Assembly (NCBI RefSeq): GCF_963678635.1
Contig: NC_087066.1
Location: forward strand, 50,153,581 to 50,217,580
Source of the DNA: Symsagittifera roscoffensis
Taxonomy: Eukaryota > Xenacoelomorpha > Acoela > Convolutidae
Reading direction: 5' to 3'
DNA: 64,000 bases
The position numbers and the translations under genes were made by a program. The notes below the pieces were generated by a model. That model was given only the letters and a program-made list of their open reading frames with translations. It was not told the DNA's origin and made no database searches. Below, one piece after another: positions 21,769 through 35,139 of the stretch (positions are counted from its first letter, which is position 1; each line of letters begins with the position of its first letter).

Positions 21769-23675
21769 ATATTGGAGGATCGAGTGTTCGATCCCTCAAT
21801 TCCGGAACTGAATGGACAGGTGAGCTTTGACTGCGGTTCATGGGACAGTCTTTTAAAAATTAGTTTGTTCACGACGTGGGAGCTCATGAATTTTTCATGG
21901 TGTCCGAATCCAAAAGCAGGTTTGATATGGGACGTGATCGCAGACGTTGTGTTAGTACTGGACGGGGTAAGAGTTTATAAGATTTTCCCAAGATCCATCA
22001 CCTGCTGACCTTGAAAGTGTTGAAGCAGGTTGAATTGTCACCCACAGAGCTCTCCGAGTGATTGGATGGAGCAGCGCAATTGCCTGGCTTCAATTGGAAT
22101 GAAAGGGCACGTTCGTCGCATTGGCAACTGCTTGAATGCATTGCGTGAGCAACATCGCCAGCTAGCGAAATTGTGTGGAAGGTTGAGTATATCTGATAAG
22201 AACAAAATGGAGATGATTGCGGATTTCCATGGAGTAACGGAGGTGAACGTGATGACCGCCTTAGGTTTTTTTGCATGGTCACCTATATTGAATCACTGGA
22301 ACGCCTGGAGCGTGCCCATGAGCTGGTTACATTCTTAAGCGTGGAAGTGTTCCCCGGGGTGTTACAAACGGAACAGAAAATCGGAGGCAAATGAGATGAA
22401 TCTGATTGATAGCGAGGGATATAATAGACCTACTGGCTGGAATTAATTGGTGGGATAAGGCTCCGCACCATACTGCATTAGCAAATATCTCACACATATG
22501 GTGGTTCTGGATGAGAAGACACAACAAGTGTTGATAGATTAATTTTTCTTAGTACCCAAGTGTGTGCGATTGGACGGAATGTCGGAAAGATTGCTTGATT
22601 GGTTGACGAAGATCGTTCGGGCGATCCCGGAGAGATCTAAAGGCGAGTTGAGAGATGTGGTTGGTGAAAAATTCATAAGGTTGAGTGAGGGTAATGCGAG
22701 CGAGTTCCAGAAGAAGAAAGCAAGTGGAGCGTAATAACCAATTTCTCCACATTTGATGAAAAAGACGAAAGCATCAAAAGAGGACAGATGTGGAACCGGT
22801 GCTAGAAGCTTCAGGATACCGGACCTGGAGGAAGATTCTGTTGACCCTTGGGGAATATCATTGTCACTGCCTGGCGTAGACGTTAGGCTACCCCAAGCGA
22901 GGAAGATTGATGCTAGTGACGGAATGTGGACAAACTGTTCGTCACAAAATTACCCGACCAGGCCCAGCCTGTATCGATTCTGATAGTCAGTGCCATGATC
23001 GCGGTGAGATATTTGAAAGCCAATGCTTGCGGGGACCAGTGAGCAGGACATGGCGAAATCTACGCCTAAGAAGCTAAGCAGCGTGAACCTCAACAACAAC
23101 TTGGACTTGTTTAAGACCACCTGTAGGATTCTGAAGATATCAAAGGCAACTGAAAGGATTTGCGAAAGGCAGAGATTGATGCCTTAGATCCGAGTCGTAA
23201 TGAAATCAGGATATATGAAAGCGCGAAGCGCCATAGGCTGAGAAAAACGGAAATCTATCATTCCTTCCAGCTGGATATAGGACCTATAGTAGAGCATTTA
23301 TTACTCACAGAAACGCTGTCACAACGGCTGTGAAGCGCGTAGCTGGAATGTAATGTACGACAGAGAGCGAGATGAGCGAGATCTTAAGAATTGACCTAGA
23401 GCGAAACGTGAGCCTTTGTTTGGACAATAGTTTCTGCCGAAACCGGGAGCGGAAGGTAAATGTGGATCTCCTGCCCTGCTGTAAGCAGAGATCGTTGGAG
23501 CAAGGAAATTGGGGCACGGCCCGAAACTCCGTCAAGATGCTGGAGAAAAAGCTAGAGGACAGTGATACAAGAAAAAGTCAAGGAGCACAAAAAAAGGGCC
23601 ATGCAGTAAGAATAGACGGAGAAGATGAGATGAAGATTGAAATAGAAGATAACAGAAATTGTCTTTGTATGTGAA
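21769..23675 (+). pseudogene. Broken copy of the unknown gene, unit 2
   Basis: This is the counterpart of 13595-15525 and shares most of its disabling changes, so the gene was broken before duplication. It differs by a further deletion near 22387, where the WREALEN segment is missing. It keeps the blocks SVEVFPGVLQTEQK (about 22340) and LERNVSLCLDNSFCRN (about 23397). The upstream piece at 22095-22260 is slightly more intact here (MKGHVRRIGNCLNALREQH) than in unit 1. Confidence 0.85.
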
Positions 23676-23744
23676 AACTTGACCAAGTTTACAAAGCTTG
23701 ATTATTTCATTTCTGAATTTTTTGTTTTGTTTAGAATCTTGTCA

Positions 23745-24642
23745 GACCAAATAATGAAGATAAAGTTATTTGACCCTCGGATGGCACAGCCGAACCTTCC
23801 AGTGCACGCTAAAATGATGTTATAAGCCTTTATCACGATTTGCCATGGAAAAGAGACTCAGAACATTCCAGATTTTTAAATTTTCAAATTTGCAATTGGG
23901 ACTAAATTCTTTCCGAGAAAGGCTGAAAACGGGCATATTGATGATTACAATGTGTCAAACCTACAACAGCCGAATACGAAACAAAAATCAGTCGAAAAAG
24001 CAGAGGTTAATTAGAATTGAAACAAAGTCTCCAATTGTGACGCGCAGACATTTTAAGGTGCTTATTTGTAGAAGACAGCGTAAACGAAAGGTCCAGTGGG
24101 ACATTCGGGACAGTTCTAAACCCTCCCGAGCATTAAAAGATAAGACGATATCTCTGGGAGAGGTTGGAATGGGACGCCCGGTGCCCAGAGACTTTTTACC
24201 GGACAATTAGTTCCTTTAAGCTGCTGTAATGCCTTGAGCGTATTTATTTCAATTCTATCTTAATTTGGTGTTCCAGAGCATCGGTACTTAGGGCGAGGAA
24301 ACAGTCAATCCATCTCCTATAGATCTAATATGTAAGTGTCACAAAAAACTATCCCATAGTGGTTTCCAGCCGTGTTTTTAGTAATGATCAAGTTGTATGC
24401 GGAACTGAGACTCAGCTATGAGTTTAATTTTGCATGTAAACGAAAGCGGATTAAAAGTCGTTTGGCTGATATCCTAAAAATGGTAACATGATAATTACAT
24501 GATAGCCCTTGATAGTTACATGAAAAATGGTGACATGATAGCCCTTGAACAGAAAAAAAAATCAACTGGCTAGGTCAAGACGGTTAAAATAGAATTTTTT
24601 CTACGCTTTTTCACTCTGAAACTTCTGGGCGAAAGTTACACT
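23745..24642 (+). repeat. Repeat R, right copy in unit 2
   Basis: Near-identical to 15590-16482, including the internal 'tgatagcccttga' duplication at 24490-24550. Confidence 0.75.
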
Positions 24643-27260
24643 TTTTGAAATGACTAGTACCGGGCTTGATCTTTGAAGTCTTTCAATCAATTTCACAATT
24701 ATGTTTTTTCGATACTGTGGAAAAAACATCGGATTGTCAAATTGCTCGCAACAGGGCTCACTTTTTGCTGTCTGTGAAACTTTTGATATTTCTTTTAAAT
24801 TGTTTTCCAAAATATTATTGACAATTTTTGATGCCCAGTTATTGGGTACTGGTTTTTCTTTCCTTTTTCATCGTTTTTTTTTCAACGCTCCGTCCAAATT
24901 GTTCCAGTTTTTGGTACATCGAAACAACCTATCTATTGTCCCTTCCCTGTATTTTTTTTGCTTAGCTATGAAAATTCAAAACATTTTCAGTAAGAGTTGG
25001 TTTTCATAAAAGTTTACATTTGACCTCCCTTTGTTGGTTTACTACCAAATTCATTTCCAAAACGAAAGTTTATTTTTTTTGTTGGCTTTTTCTATAGAAA
25101 TCTGTAATTTCTTATGCAATGAGTTCACTCTGTTAAGCAACGTGTTTGGGTCCCCTTTTACCGTACGAATTATGTCGTCTACGTATCTTTTGAACAGTTT
25201 TCTTTCCTGACTACAAAATTAAATGTCTGGTAAATTACGACAGAATTCACAGTACCTTACTAAATTACCCATTTTTTTGGTATTCGTCGTTATTTTTGTT
25301 TTGTCTCTTAGCACGAAAACAATTTTCACAGTTTTCAACTTCAATGACTTTACTGTTCCAAACAAGTTTTCTTCTGTATTTTGGACATTGTTCATATGGT
25401 GTTTATCCTATTTGCTTTATTTCATTGTTTTCATTTTCAATTACTCCTTCGAACGATTGCATCTAATTATAATCCAAAAATACTGCCAGGTATGCCCTCA
25501 TGGCTAACCCATTTTTCTAAAAAAAACTTTTCTCTGTGCTTTTAAAAAATATATGTTTGTCGCGGCTAACTTACGCATCATTTGAAAGCTCAAAATATCT
25601 TGCTTAATCAGTTGTAAACAAATTACGTAAGGTCATCTCGATTGCTTCCGATTCGTCTTGAGACACGATTTGTTCATATTCGTCAATTTTTGTTTTTCGA
25701 GTTTTTCTCGATCCTCTAATATAGGTGTTTCGGTGTTTGCGCAAGGATTTTTTCGAAGTGGGTCAAAAAATTATTCAGCTTATAAAAGTTTAGCCAGGAA
25801 GTCATAGAACCCGGCGCAGTGGTGTTTCATTCTTATGACCTTTATTCAAACCGTATAACCTAGCTGGCTGAGCTCTGGTACTTTCGAGATTTGAATAACT
25901 TATATCACTTATGAGTTCTTTTTTTCATTACGAGTATCAGAGCGAGTAGAGTTCTTTTTTTCATTACTATCAGTGCCGTTTTTTAATTGTGTAAACTATT
26001 GACTCATCAAAATTTCTACTAGATTTCCGTTATAAATTTTTCTCTTCATAACACGAAATCCAATGCCCTTAACTTAAGGTTTAGCAAAAAACTTTTTTGT
26101 CTTTCAAATATCTCACCACTCTTGAAAAGGCACGATCAACGGTTGCTTTTTTGATGTTCCTTGTGTATCATTTCGCTGAGGCATCTATTTCACAAAATTT
26201 CCCCCCTCTACTCAAATTCTGAAGCAGGGTTCCTACTTATTTGTCAAAACCGGCTGGGAGAGCGATTTCATTAAACATATCCTCAAAAGGATGTCTTGGA
26301 CCATACTAAAGTAACTCTTCAATTAAATTGGCAGTTAATACCAACTAACGTTTTTATCGAAGTGTTAGTCTTTTGTAGCAGTTTCCCCTCGAAACATGAT
26401 GGTTTTAGCAATTACAGTGTTTGAAATTTACAGTTGGCAGCCACTTTTTGCCACTTTTTTTTTTTAAAAAAACGATATTTACTTTCATCAAAATTTTTCA
26501 GTAGTTGAACCAAACCTCATCTTTTATTAGTCTGTTATGAAAATGTGGCACAGATTGCTCAGAAAAAACACCAGTGTTTTTGGAACACGGGACTCGGGAA
26601 TTATTTCGGGAAATTTATCATTCTTTGAGCAATTACCAGAAAAAAACGCAAAAAAGCCCTTCTCACGTTTTTCTCAATATTTCAGCAGAGAGCGCCAAAT
26701 GTCAGTTCTCGTTAGAATTATGCGTAACCATCTGCAAGGTAGAATTGGCGCAGCAATTTGAGCCTTGTTTTGAAATGTTATGATAACTACGGTTAACTTT
26801 GTCCTAAATTAAGCGAATAGCCTCCCTCAACAAGCGCTTATGCAATGCTTTTCTCTGCTTCTTAACTAATTTAGGTTTTCCTATACTTTCTGTCAGCAAC
26901 GCTGACACCCTGCTTGTTTCTCCAGGTGACGTCATTGGTGTGAAGTTCCAGTTCCGCAGCTTGGTGCAGTATACGGAATTGCTTCACCACCCAGCACTTA
27001 TAATGCTTCTGCCTGGAGATGACTTGTTTTGTAACTTGAATTAAAGAGCAGGCTGTCCCGAGAAGATCCTGGGAAATTTTTTGAGTGTTTCCCTCTGACA
27101 GCTGACAATTGCTTTATAACGGTGTTGATGTTATTAAATCAGCTGCACAGTTCGTCCAAGCAGTTACGTCGCAAGCACGGTAATTCGATCAATGTTTCGT
27201 TATGCTGTTGCTGACAGTTTCATGCCAAATTACTAATTTTCTTCTATGGTTTAAAGTTGT
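24601..27260 (-). pseudogene. Penelope-like reverse transcriptase remnant, unit 2
   Basis: This is the counterpart of 16440-19100. The catalytic block still reads RYVDDIIRTV near 25160-25190 (with FK before it in place of FE), but the surrounding frame is more broken than in unit 1. Confidence 0.65.
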
Positions 27261-27751
27261 GCTCGATTCTATCAAGTATCAGACGTTTTTTAGCTGTTTT
27301 TTTTTGCTGAGGGATTTATGTTTGTCAAAACATTAACACTTAAAAAAAATTACAATCAAATTGAATAATGGTGAAGTTTATGAGTATCTAAGAATATCGC
27401 ATATTTGTTGAAACGATGATTTTCAAGTTTCGTTTTTCGAGACACTTTGTTCTTCAATACGGGCCCAAAAAATTTCCTCAATTTTTTGAAAGTAATTTTA
27501 GGTTTAAATTAGTATATTTTACTCATTATGTAGGTTTTAAATCGAAAAAACAAAATTCGAAACAAGATGACATGCGAGATAATAATTCCTAAATGTTACT
27601 TTAGTTTATCAAGAAGTCAGTCCGCGATGTGAGGATTTGTTTAGACGAATGCTAATCCATTTTGTAACTCATCGCTTACAGAATTATATTTTAATGATTT
27701 TACTCAAGTTTTTTTTGTTCTTGGAACTTCTTCGACTAGACAGTTTTCATA

Positions 27752-28219
27752 CACTGGTGGATAAAGTTAGGGGCAAACTCAATATTTTACTCTAGAACGC
27801 GTCTAGAGCGCCTCTTTTCATGGTCATTTGTTTTTAAAATTCCCTAAGACTTCAACATAGACCAAAGACAAATCATCGGAGCCACCATCTACGAAAACAT
27901 CAATAGTTGGTTTCAAAAACTTCCACCGCGAGAAAATTGAAACAATCAGTGTGAAAAGTTCATAAAATCGGACGTTTCTCATTTTTTTTCACGCGAAGAA
28001 AAAAACTTAGTGCAATTGAGAAAAACATATATTTTCAGAGCCGGAATACAATGGGAAATTTTTGAAACCAAAGATTCAGGCTTTTAAAGATGGTGGCTCT
28101 GATGATTTGCCCTTGGTCTACGCAAAAATTAAATAAAGAAACTTCGTCCAAAATGCACATTGAAAAGCGGCATTTTAAAGAGTAAAATACTGAGTTTGTG
28201 CTAATTTTTGTCACGAGTT
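27752..28219. mobile_element. Fold-back MITE, unit 2
   Basis: This is the second copy of the 19579-20042 element. It has the same TA before the left end, the same inverted ends and the same internal pairing. It sits at the matching place in the duplicated unit, so it was carried along rather than inserted anew. Confidence 0.8.
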
Positions 28220-28559
28220 TATTTAATTTTTTTCATAAGCTGGTAGATGTCTTTTTGTGATTTTCTTAAAACTGTAAACAAATTTTTAGTCAAAAAACAA
28301 AAAACTGGCTTTAAATTTCCTTTTAGTAAAATTCGGAAAATGAGTCAAAATTTCAAACTTTTATCACACTTCTTTTTTGAGTGATATTGTTAGATTTGTC
28401 GAAATTCCACATTGAAGAATGACTGGATAGAATAGATCATTTACGACAAGCGCAATCATAAGCGTGATTCTTGCCTGAATTGGTAATGGTGTTTTGATTG
28501 AATGACGTATATTTTTTTGCGCACGCCAATTTTTTCGAAACTATTTTGATTTTCTTTGG

Positions 28560-31000
28560 AAAGTTAGAATATGGTCTAAGACGTCTCCAAGATAACAAAT
28601 TGTCTAACGTAATTGAACTTTTTCGTTCATAGTTTTATGATCATTTCCGACTGAAGACAATGAGTTCAGTCATTTTTGTATTGAATTTAATGAAGTGGGA
28701 TTCAAATTAATTTGACATCATTTGGCAATTTTTCTTCAGTTATTGCAGAAAAAAAATTCATCGTGATGTGCACAAAAGATAAGTATGTCGTCGCGCACAG
28801 CACAACTTTACACGAGTTGGACAATTTGATATTAGGATCTTTTATATATAGATTAAAAATAAGAGGTCCAAGTACAATCCACAGTTGGACTCATGATATG
28901 AGGAGATCCAAATAGATACGATATTTGTAATAATTGTTTTCCGGTGTCGGTTTTTTATGAGTGAGTTTAAAATTGTGATCCCGGTTTCCTAAAAACCTAA
29001 CTTATTGAGTTTTTTTTTTATATCTATGAACAATGGAATCGAATGCTTCTTATAGACATAGTTATGAGCAAGCAACGTTTTTGTTGTTGTCAATTGCTTT
29101 TCTGAAGGATTCTGTAAATATAGGATAGCGTCTTTTGCTGATGAAGAAGTTCGAAACCTAGTTTAGTGTTGCTTAGGAGGTGGTTGGACTGTAACTGTTC
29201 ATATACAACCTTTTCGAAAACTTTCAATAATGCTTGGGTTATGGAATCTGGTCGGTATTTTTCGAGGTTCTCCCGGTCGATTTTTCTTCATGAACTGGCG
29301 TAACGAATACTTTTTTGAATAAATGCGGGTACGATTTTTTTTTGAAGTTTCATTTAAAGAGAATTGTACATGCGTGTGAATTTCATGGCAGCCAATTTTC
29401 AGGGCGCGTACTGGAGTATCACACGGTCCCGATGCTTTTTTTTTGGCTGAAGGCTTGGTTAATTTTTTGCTTTCAACGGTTGTGACAAACCAAAACGAGA
29501 ATTTATTTTTTTTTCAATGAGTTTTGTCATTCTCTGAAAAAGATGTGGCATTTCTTTTTCTCAAAGTAACAGCCTAGCGCAAAATACGGGTAGTTGAGGA
29601 GGCTTGCCAATTTGTATGGTATAACATTGGTTCTAGGAAAAAACTTTTGGTAGAGAAACCGTACTCGCTCTTCTTTGAATTTTTTAGGTCATATATGATG
29701 TTCCATTTTTGGCGTACATTCTCATTTGACAAGAACTGTAATTTAGACTGTTCGTTCACTCTATTTATAATTTCGAATGAACGTTGTTTTTGTCTAGGCA
29801 CTTAGCTTGATAATTGTCAAAAAATTAGAACTAAAAACATTTCAATCATCTTCAGGAGTGTTTTGACTGTAGAAACTTTCCCAAATTATCTTCGAAAGAT
29901 TTGTTTTAATGTTCAGTTCTGTGTAATGACTTTTTTCAAATACTATGGCTTTGGCAGGCATATTCCATTAACAAAATCTGAGCTCACTCATCATTAATGT
30001 GACTAGGTGGTGCGTTTCAACTCGAAGAGAACAAAAATGGTAAATTAATTGGTCTTTTAAACCAAAATTAGTGACAACGTTTTTTAAGGTTTATGAATCT
30101 GTTGTATGGTTTTGCGAATAATTTTAAGGTTATACGGTATGAAAACCAGGTCAAGGGAAGTTTTCTTTTCAGATTCTGTGAAGTTTGGTTGTAGTCTCCT
30201 AGAAAAACCAGGTTAGAAAGAATGGTTGTGCATAGTCTAGGGATATAGAAAGTTCCTCATTCAATTCAACCTTATTGTTTTTGTTCGGGTTGTACAATAT
30301 ATTCAACAATGTTGATCATTTTTTTAATTCGATGAATTTTTTTAGTTAAATACAGATGCTATCATACTTTTTCTGTAGCCTAATCAGGTCTTGACGTAGC
30401 TTTGGGTCCATATTCTTTGGTACAAGTAACATGACATAGCGTCCTGCTGTTCTTTGCTGTTTTCGGAGATTCTTACAGATTGACAAGCGAAACAATTTAA
30501 AATGTCTTTTGTCTAAAGTTCTTCATCATCTGAGTCATTGAACCAAGTTTCTGAAAAACCAAAAATTGTGTCATCAACATTTTTTTCACGAAAGCTTCGA
30601 ATTCTGTTCTTTTCCGGTTTAAACTTCTACAGAGATGCACCAATTTTGATCCTCAAGTGCTCAAGAATGGCACTGCGGGAGATCCTATTGGAAAAACTGT
30701 AACAACCCATGGAAACTGTTTTATATCCTCGTTTATTCAAACAGCTATAAATTACAATTCGATCAAGATCACTAAAAGCAAACCAGGGGATACTACTTAA
30801 AAAAAAAGTAAATAGTCTGATCAAGGGAAAAATACCAGATTTTTGAAAAATTTCTGTGTATTGTTGAATGGTTGTCGATGATGATGAATAGAGCACTCAA
30901 AACTATCATAATTTTTGCTGGTCAAGTTTGCTGGCATGTAGGGGTGGTTCCGCAAGTGGTAATTGAAGTTAGACGAAACATTAGTGGTTCAGTCAGGGAT
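28560..31000 (-). pseudogene. Old LINE with endonuclease and RT remnants
   Basis: Read on the minus strand in shifting frames, the sequence keeps landmarks of a non-LTR retrotransposon in the right order. Endonuclease-like pieces are VDDTIFGFSETWFND (about 30540-30585) and KKTSLDLVFIPYN (about 30125-30165). Linker and RT pieces follow: GKPPQLPVF (about 29590-29620), EKEMPHLFQRM (about 29530-29565), NSRFGLSQPLKAK (about 29465-29505), KAIDNNKNVAC and EAFDSIVHR (about 29020-29105), and GPLIFNLYIKD (28836-28869). Many stops show that it is long dead. The weak frame at 29574-29801 is part of it. Confidence 0.7.
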
Positions 31001-32005
31001 CAATTTAACTCCAGGAAGGTTACTTGAATATTGGCCAAAAACAGAGCGGAGGCAACTAAGGTGAAAGGCCACACCGTGCTCATCATTGAAATGAGTATTA
31101 TATCAGTACAAAAGTCTGCAACCTTTGACCTTTTTCATATTCGAGTTTACTTTTAGCAACTAAATCCTTCCACGCTTCCGTGGTTCTCAATTACAGAGCT
31201 GTTATAGGTGTCAACTGTTGAGTTCGCTTCAATTTAATTCAAAATTGACATATCACCACAATCATTCAGGGTTTGAAAACATTTATTATTAGATCGATTA
31301 GCTCTTGTTGCATCTTATTAAAATCAACAAATTCGAAAAACGTTTGTTAAGGACAGAGTTCATTTCAAGTTGTATTACAATACATTTCAATTTATGCTCC
31401 GGGTATCTATTTAGCACCTTATTTTTCTTCCATGGTACTGCTTTTGTGCGATTGCACAATGGTATCAATGGACAAGGTTTCATTTCTTATACAAGTTGTT
31501 ATGCAAGATCCAAATATCAAGTTTTATGTCTCATCTGACATTGGGAACGACGAAAATCTCTGACGGCTTTTTTCAGTTTGCTTTGTAATGTTAGTACCTG
31601 ACCTGGTTTCTTGTTTTGTTTGCAGGGTTCCACTGTTGATAAAATTAATAGTTTTTCGATAATCTTCTGTTTGATTGTGAAAACCCAAATAAATATCCAA
31701 AAGTGGTGTTTTGCTAATTTTGTTGAACTCTTTACAATTTAGTTTGTGGCTCAATTTTGCGTGTGTCATACATTGATTTTTAGGTTCAAAAATTACTGGG
31801 GACTGATATTTTAAAGGATCAATTGATGCGCAAATGTTCTGACAAAAGTTGAGCGCAGACCAAATCTTGAATTCTGTTTCATTCAGAGCTTTAGTCAATC
31901 AGGAAATTGAGTCCTATTCAAGTATAATCGAAGTTGGAATAACATTAGGTTATTATTATATTTGAAGCCGGGAATGATTTATATTTGACTAATTTTTTTT
32001 TTGGA
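31000..32005. other. Unassigned; one unknown minus-strand frame
   Basis: A minus-strand frame of 124 codons (31524-31898) lies upstream of the decayed LINE and could be a relic of its first ORF. It has no motif that I recognise. The rest is AT-rich with no supported feature. Confidence 0.3.
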
Positions 32006-32007
32006 AT

Positions 32008-32205
32008 TAGTGGAGCGGTGGTGACGTGGTTCCGTCTCCGCCCTCAATCGAAAGGTCGAATGTTCGAGGCCCACCATGATCCGTGCTTGAGGGCAAGCAA
32101 TAAAACCAAGACCAGAAAAACAACCGAAAAATAGCAGGGGTACAAGAGCAGCTCTCAATGATGAGCAGTACACCTCGTATGTTAGTCTTTTCTTGTAGAT
32201 AAGTG
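32008..32205 (+). repeat. tRNA-derived SINE
   Basis: On the plus strand an A-box-like block (GGTGGTGACGTGGTT) is followed about 30 bases later by a B-box-like block (GGTCGAATGTTCGAGGC), then a body rich in short A-runs. No stable tRNA cloverleaf is apparent. Confidence 0.5.
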
Positions 32206-32522
32206 AAATTGACATTTCGAAAAATTTGCGGAAGTAATTTTTCTTGTAAAATTACAATTTATTTAGCGGAATTACAATTTATCTAGCGGAATTGCAAATT
32301 ACTTAATTTTTTTTTTTCAATTTTTCGACGCCTGCTTTTTTCCGAATTTTGTGAAGAGTGCGTTACTAATTCAGCTTTTGTGCTGATATATTCTTAAAAA
32401 TCTTGGAGGCTTTTGTTCAGTAAAAATCAACACAAAGCCGCTATTTTTAGATTTTCAGATCAGAAAAGTTTCATCAATTTTAAATCAAGAAAAATTTAAA
32501 GAAGAAGAAAAAAGAAACTGTT

Positions 32523-33004
32523 TGCTAGCGATGACCTCTGTTTTCGACCAGTGATGACCTTTGTTTTTGTGCTAGTGATTATCTCTGTTTTCTGTGAAGC
32601 AATGACCTTTGTTCTCTGTGCTAGCGATGACCTCTGTTTTTGTGCTAGTGATAATCTCTGTTTTCTGTGAAGCAATGACCTTTGTTCTCTGTGCTAGCGA
32701 TGACCTCTGTTTTTGTGCTAGTGATTATCTCTGTTTTCTGTGAAGCAATGACCTTTGTTCTCTGTGCTAGTGATGATTTCTGCTTTCTGTTAGCGTTGAA
32801 CTCTGTTTTCTGAGCTTGCGATGACCTGTTTTCTGCTAGCAATGACCTCTGTTTTCTATCCAACAAACAAACTTCTGCTAGCGATGACCTTAGTTTTCTG
32901 CTAGCGATGACCTCTGTTTACTGACTAGCGGTGACCTCTGTTTACTGTGCTAGCGATGACCTCTATTTTCTGACTACCCATGACCTCTGACCCTTTTGTT
33001 TACT
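32523..33004. repeat. Minisatellite, ~24-26 bp unit with ~73 bp super-unit
   Basis: Tandem copies of a unit like GCTAGCGATGACCTCTG plus 'ttttctgt' are seen. Between 32571 and 32790 three units group into a longer repeat (start points 32571, 32643 and 32717, steps of 72 and 74 bases). The later copies are irregular. Confidence 0.85.
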
Positions 33005-33039
33005 AGCCATCAGAATGCAATCATAGTCAACAAACACCC

Positions 33040-34040
33040 AGGTTGACCTCCACAGAAAAAAAATGCTTAACATACAATTCCATACAAAAAAATGCTTACC
33101 ATACAATTCCATGCATGGGTTCTATGGAAAAAAATGTTTATCATAAGATTTCCATTTATGAAATTTGTATGAGAAGCTTTTTTTCTTTATTGAATTTTTT
33201 TTCTGGAAAACCTTAAAAAAATAAACCTAAAGTTTTAAAAAGTTTACATGAGCTTGATTCGTTTTCTGATTAAGTTAGATCAAGTTGGCCCATTTTTTTC
33301 ATTTTTTTTTGACAAAAAATGTTTATCATACGATTTATATTCTGTGAAAATGGTATGATAAGCATTTTTTCGATAAACTAAGTTTTAGCCGCGACACAAA
33401 AAATTTTCCAAGTAATTTTGAAAGTTTTTTTTTCAACCGCAAATCGATTTTTCTACGCAAACAAACATTTTCCGAAAAAAAAATTTTTGCAAAAATTATT
33501 TTGTTCAAAAACGCTGAAAACTCCTATTTTTGGCGTGTTTATGTAGGCGTGTGAAAACTCCTATACATGGCGTGTTTATGTATGCCCTGATAAATGTCTG
33601 ATAGTTTGAAAGTTCAAAAATTTAAAATAATCATCTTTGAAAAATTTTGGCAAAAATTAAACGTTTGTTACTTTTGTTATATCATTTGCGAAAGACAGCT
33701 CGAAGACAATTCAGGTCGTTTTCTATGCATTGTCAAAGCAAGACCGTCCAACCTTTGGTGCTTTGAGTAACCAAGGTCTTTGTCACTTGGGTTCGGTTGC
33801 AAACAGAACCCAAATTGTTTCAGAAAAAAAAATTAGCAACAAAAAGCAACTTTTTGGTTTAAGCCAAAAACACTTATCATACAATTCCATTTAATGGAAA
33901 AAATGGCTATTATACAACTCCATTGTATGGAAAAATGGTTATCATGTGATTTTCATGCGATTATTTTATTCTATGGAATTGAATGGAATCGTATTATAAG
34001 CATTTTTTCCATAGTATGGAATTGTATGATAAGCTTTTTT
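33040..34040. repeat. Cluster of short inverted repeats (CATACAATTCCAT family)
   Basis: Many copies of 'atacaattccat' and its complement occur between 33060 and 34036, often next to runs of A or T. The clearest pair is 'cttatcatacaattccat' at 33873-33890 and its exact complement at 34016-34033, about 125 bases apart. No coding sequence is present. Confidence 0.7.
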
Positions 34041-34159
34041 TGTCAATCCGGGCAGTCGTAAAAAAGCCAATAATGCCACAATACAGAGCTTTTAAGAAAT
34101 GAACAAAAGCAGAAAAATGTTTAATTATCACTTTTTCATAAAATTTCAAATCCAACAAA

Positions 34160-34420
34160 ACGGGTACCGACCTTTTACCAGAAAAGTTATAACATGGACC
34201 TTTTACCAGACTCGATAAGCAAATTTGATTGACAGATATATTGACGTCGTTTAGTCTGGTTAGAGACAATGATTTCACGGTTTCTCAACAAAGTTTTGTT
34301 TGCTCTAACAGCTTCCTTTTCGAATCGTCCAGCAATTTAAATTTATCTTAATTGAATTATTGCATTGTGGTCTGGTAAAAGGTCGGTCTGGTAAAAAGAG
34401 GTCGGTCTGGTAAAAGATCT
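34160..34420. repeat. Inverted repeat built from ACCTTTTACCAGA units
   Basis: The left arm holds two copies of ACCTTTTACCAGA (about 34168-34211). The right arm holds three copies of the complement, TCTGGTAAAAGGT or a close variant (about 34370-34418). They are separated by about 160 bases of AT-rich DNA. Confidence 0.75.
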
Positions 34421-34599
34421 AGTCCCCAACAAAACATCAGATTTACAGCAGAAATACAGCAGAAATGAACAAAAAACATATGAAGCATAACTGACCCAAT
34501 TAATAGAAACTAGAACTGACATTTTTAGAGACAAAAGCACATGAATGATTCAATTGTTGTGAACCGTGAAAACAGTCTGAACAAAGAACTAATGGCCAT

Positions 34600-35130
34600 G
34601 AAAAAAGGGTAGAATTTAATGATGGGTTCTACGCAAGGTTGAGGTCAACCGGCAGAGTAGAAAAGGGATCCGACGGGGATCCTTAGGGGGAGCCAAAAAT
34701 TTAAAAAGAATCGAACTCAGCGCCTTTGGTCTCAGTCATAACTATAACTTCTTCAAATGCATGTATCATGCAGCATGGTAGCACGTTGCTACCAATTGCA
34801 ACCATTGCCTGATACCATTTCTCAGGAGAAGAGTCCATGCCCGGTACAATCGCTTATCGGAAGGGAGACAATTCCCAATGTAACTCCTTTACGTTCGACA
34901 CTAAGCTAATACACTCATTATAAAATGAGTAACCTATTGAGATAAAAATTTTGTTTGATAGAACCATTAGACTCTGACAAACGACTAAAATGGGCTGAAC
35001 ATCAACTCACACATGAATATGGGCATAGCCAATCTATTTTGGAGAAATGTTATCAATTTCAATTGAACCAAAAAAAAAACGATTGAATACACTCATCCAA
35101 GTTTAAGCGTAAGTATTTGACTATAATGGA
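34600..35130. other. Intergenic, possible SINE remnant
   Basis: A minus-strand B-box-like block (TGAGTTCGATT) occurs near 34715. No more of a tRNA-like structure could be followed, and nothing else is supported. Confidence 0.25.
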
Positions 35131-35139
35131 TTATTATGA

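Larger units (their letters stand above)
20322..28555. repeat. Direct tandem duplication, unit 2 (~8.23 kb)
   Basis: This is the second copy of the 12146-20294 unit. It starts about 27 bases after unit 1 ends. Near 28405-28515 it carries about 100 bases that unit 1 lacks. The two then share one more short block ('cacgccaatttt...cgaaac') before similarity ends around 28555. Confidence 0.92.

Noticed and set aside
31979-32215. Minus-strand frame of 78 codons
   Set aside because: It is antisense to a tRNA-derived SINE. Peptides like this come from repeats.
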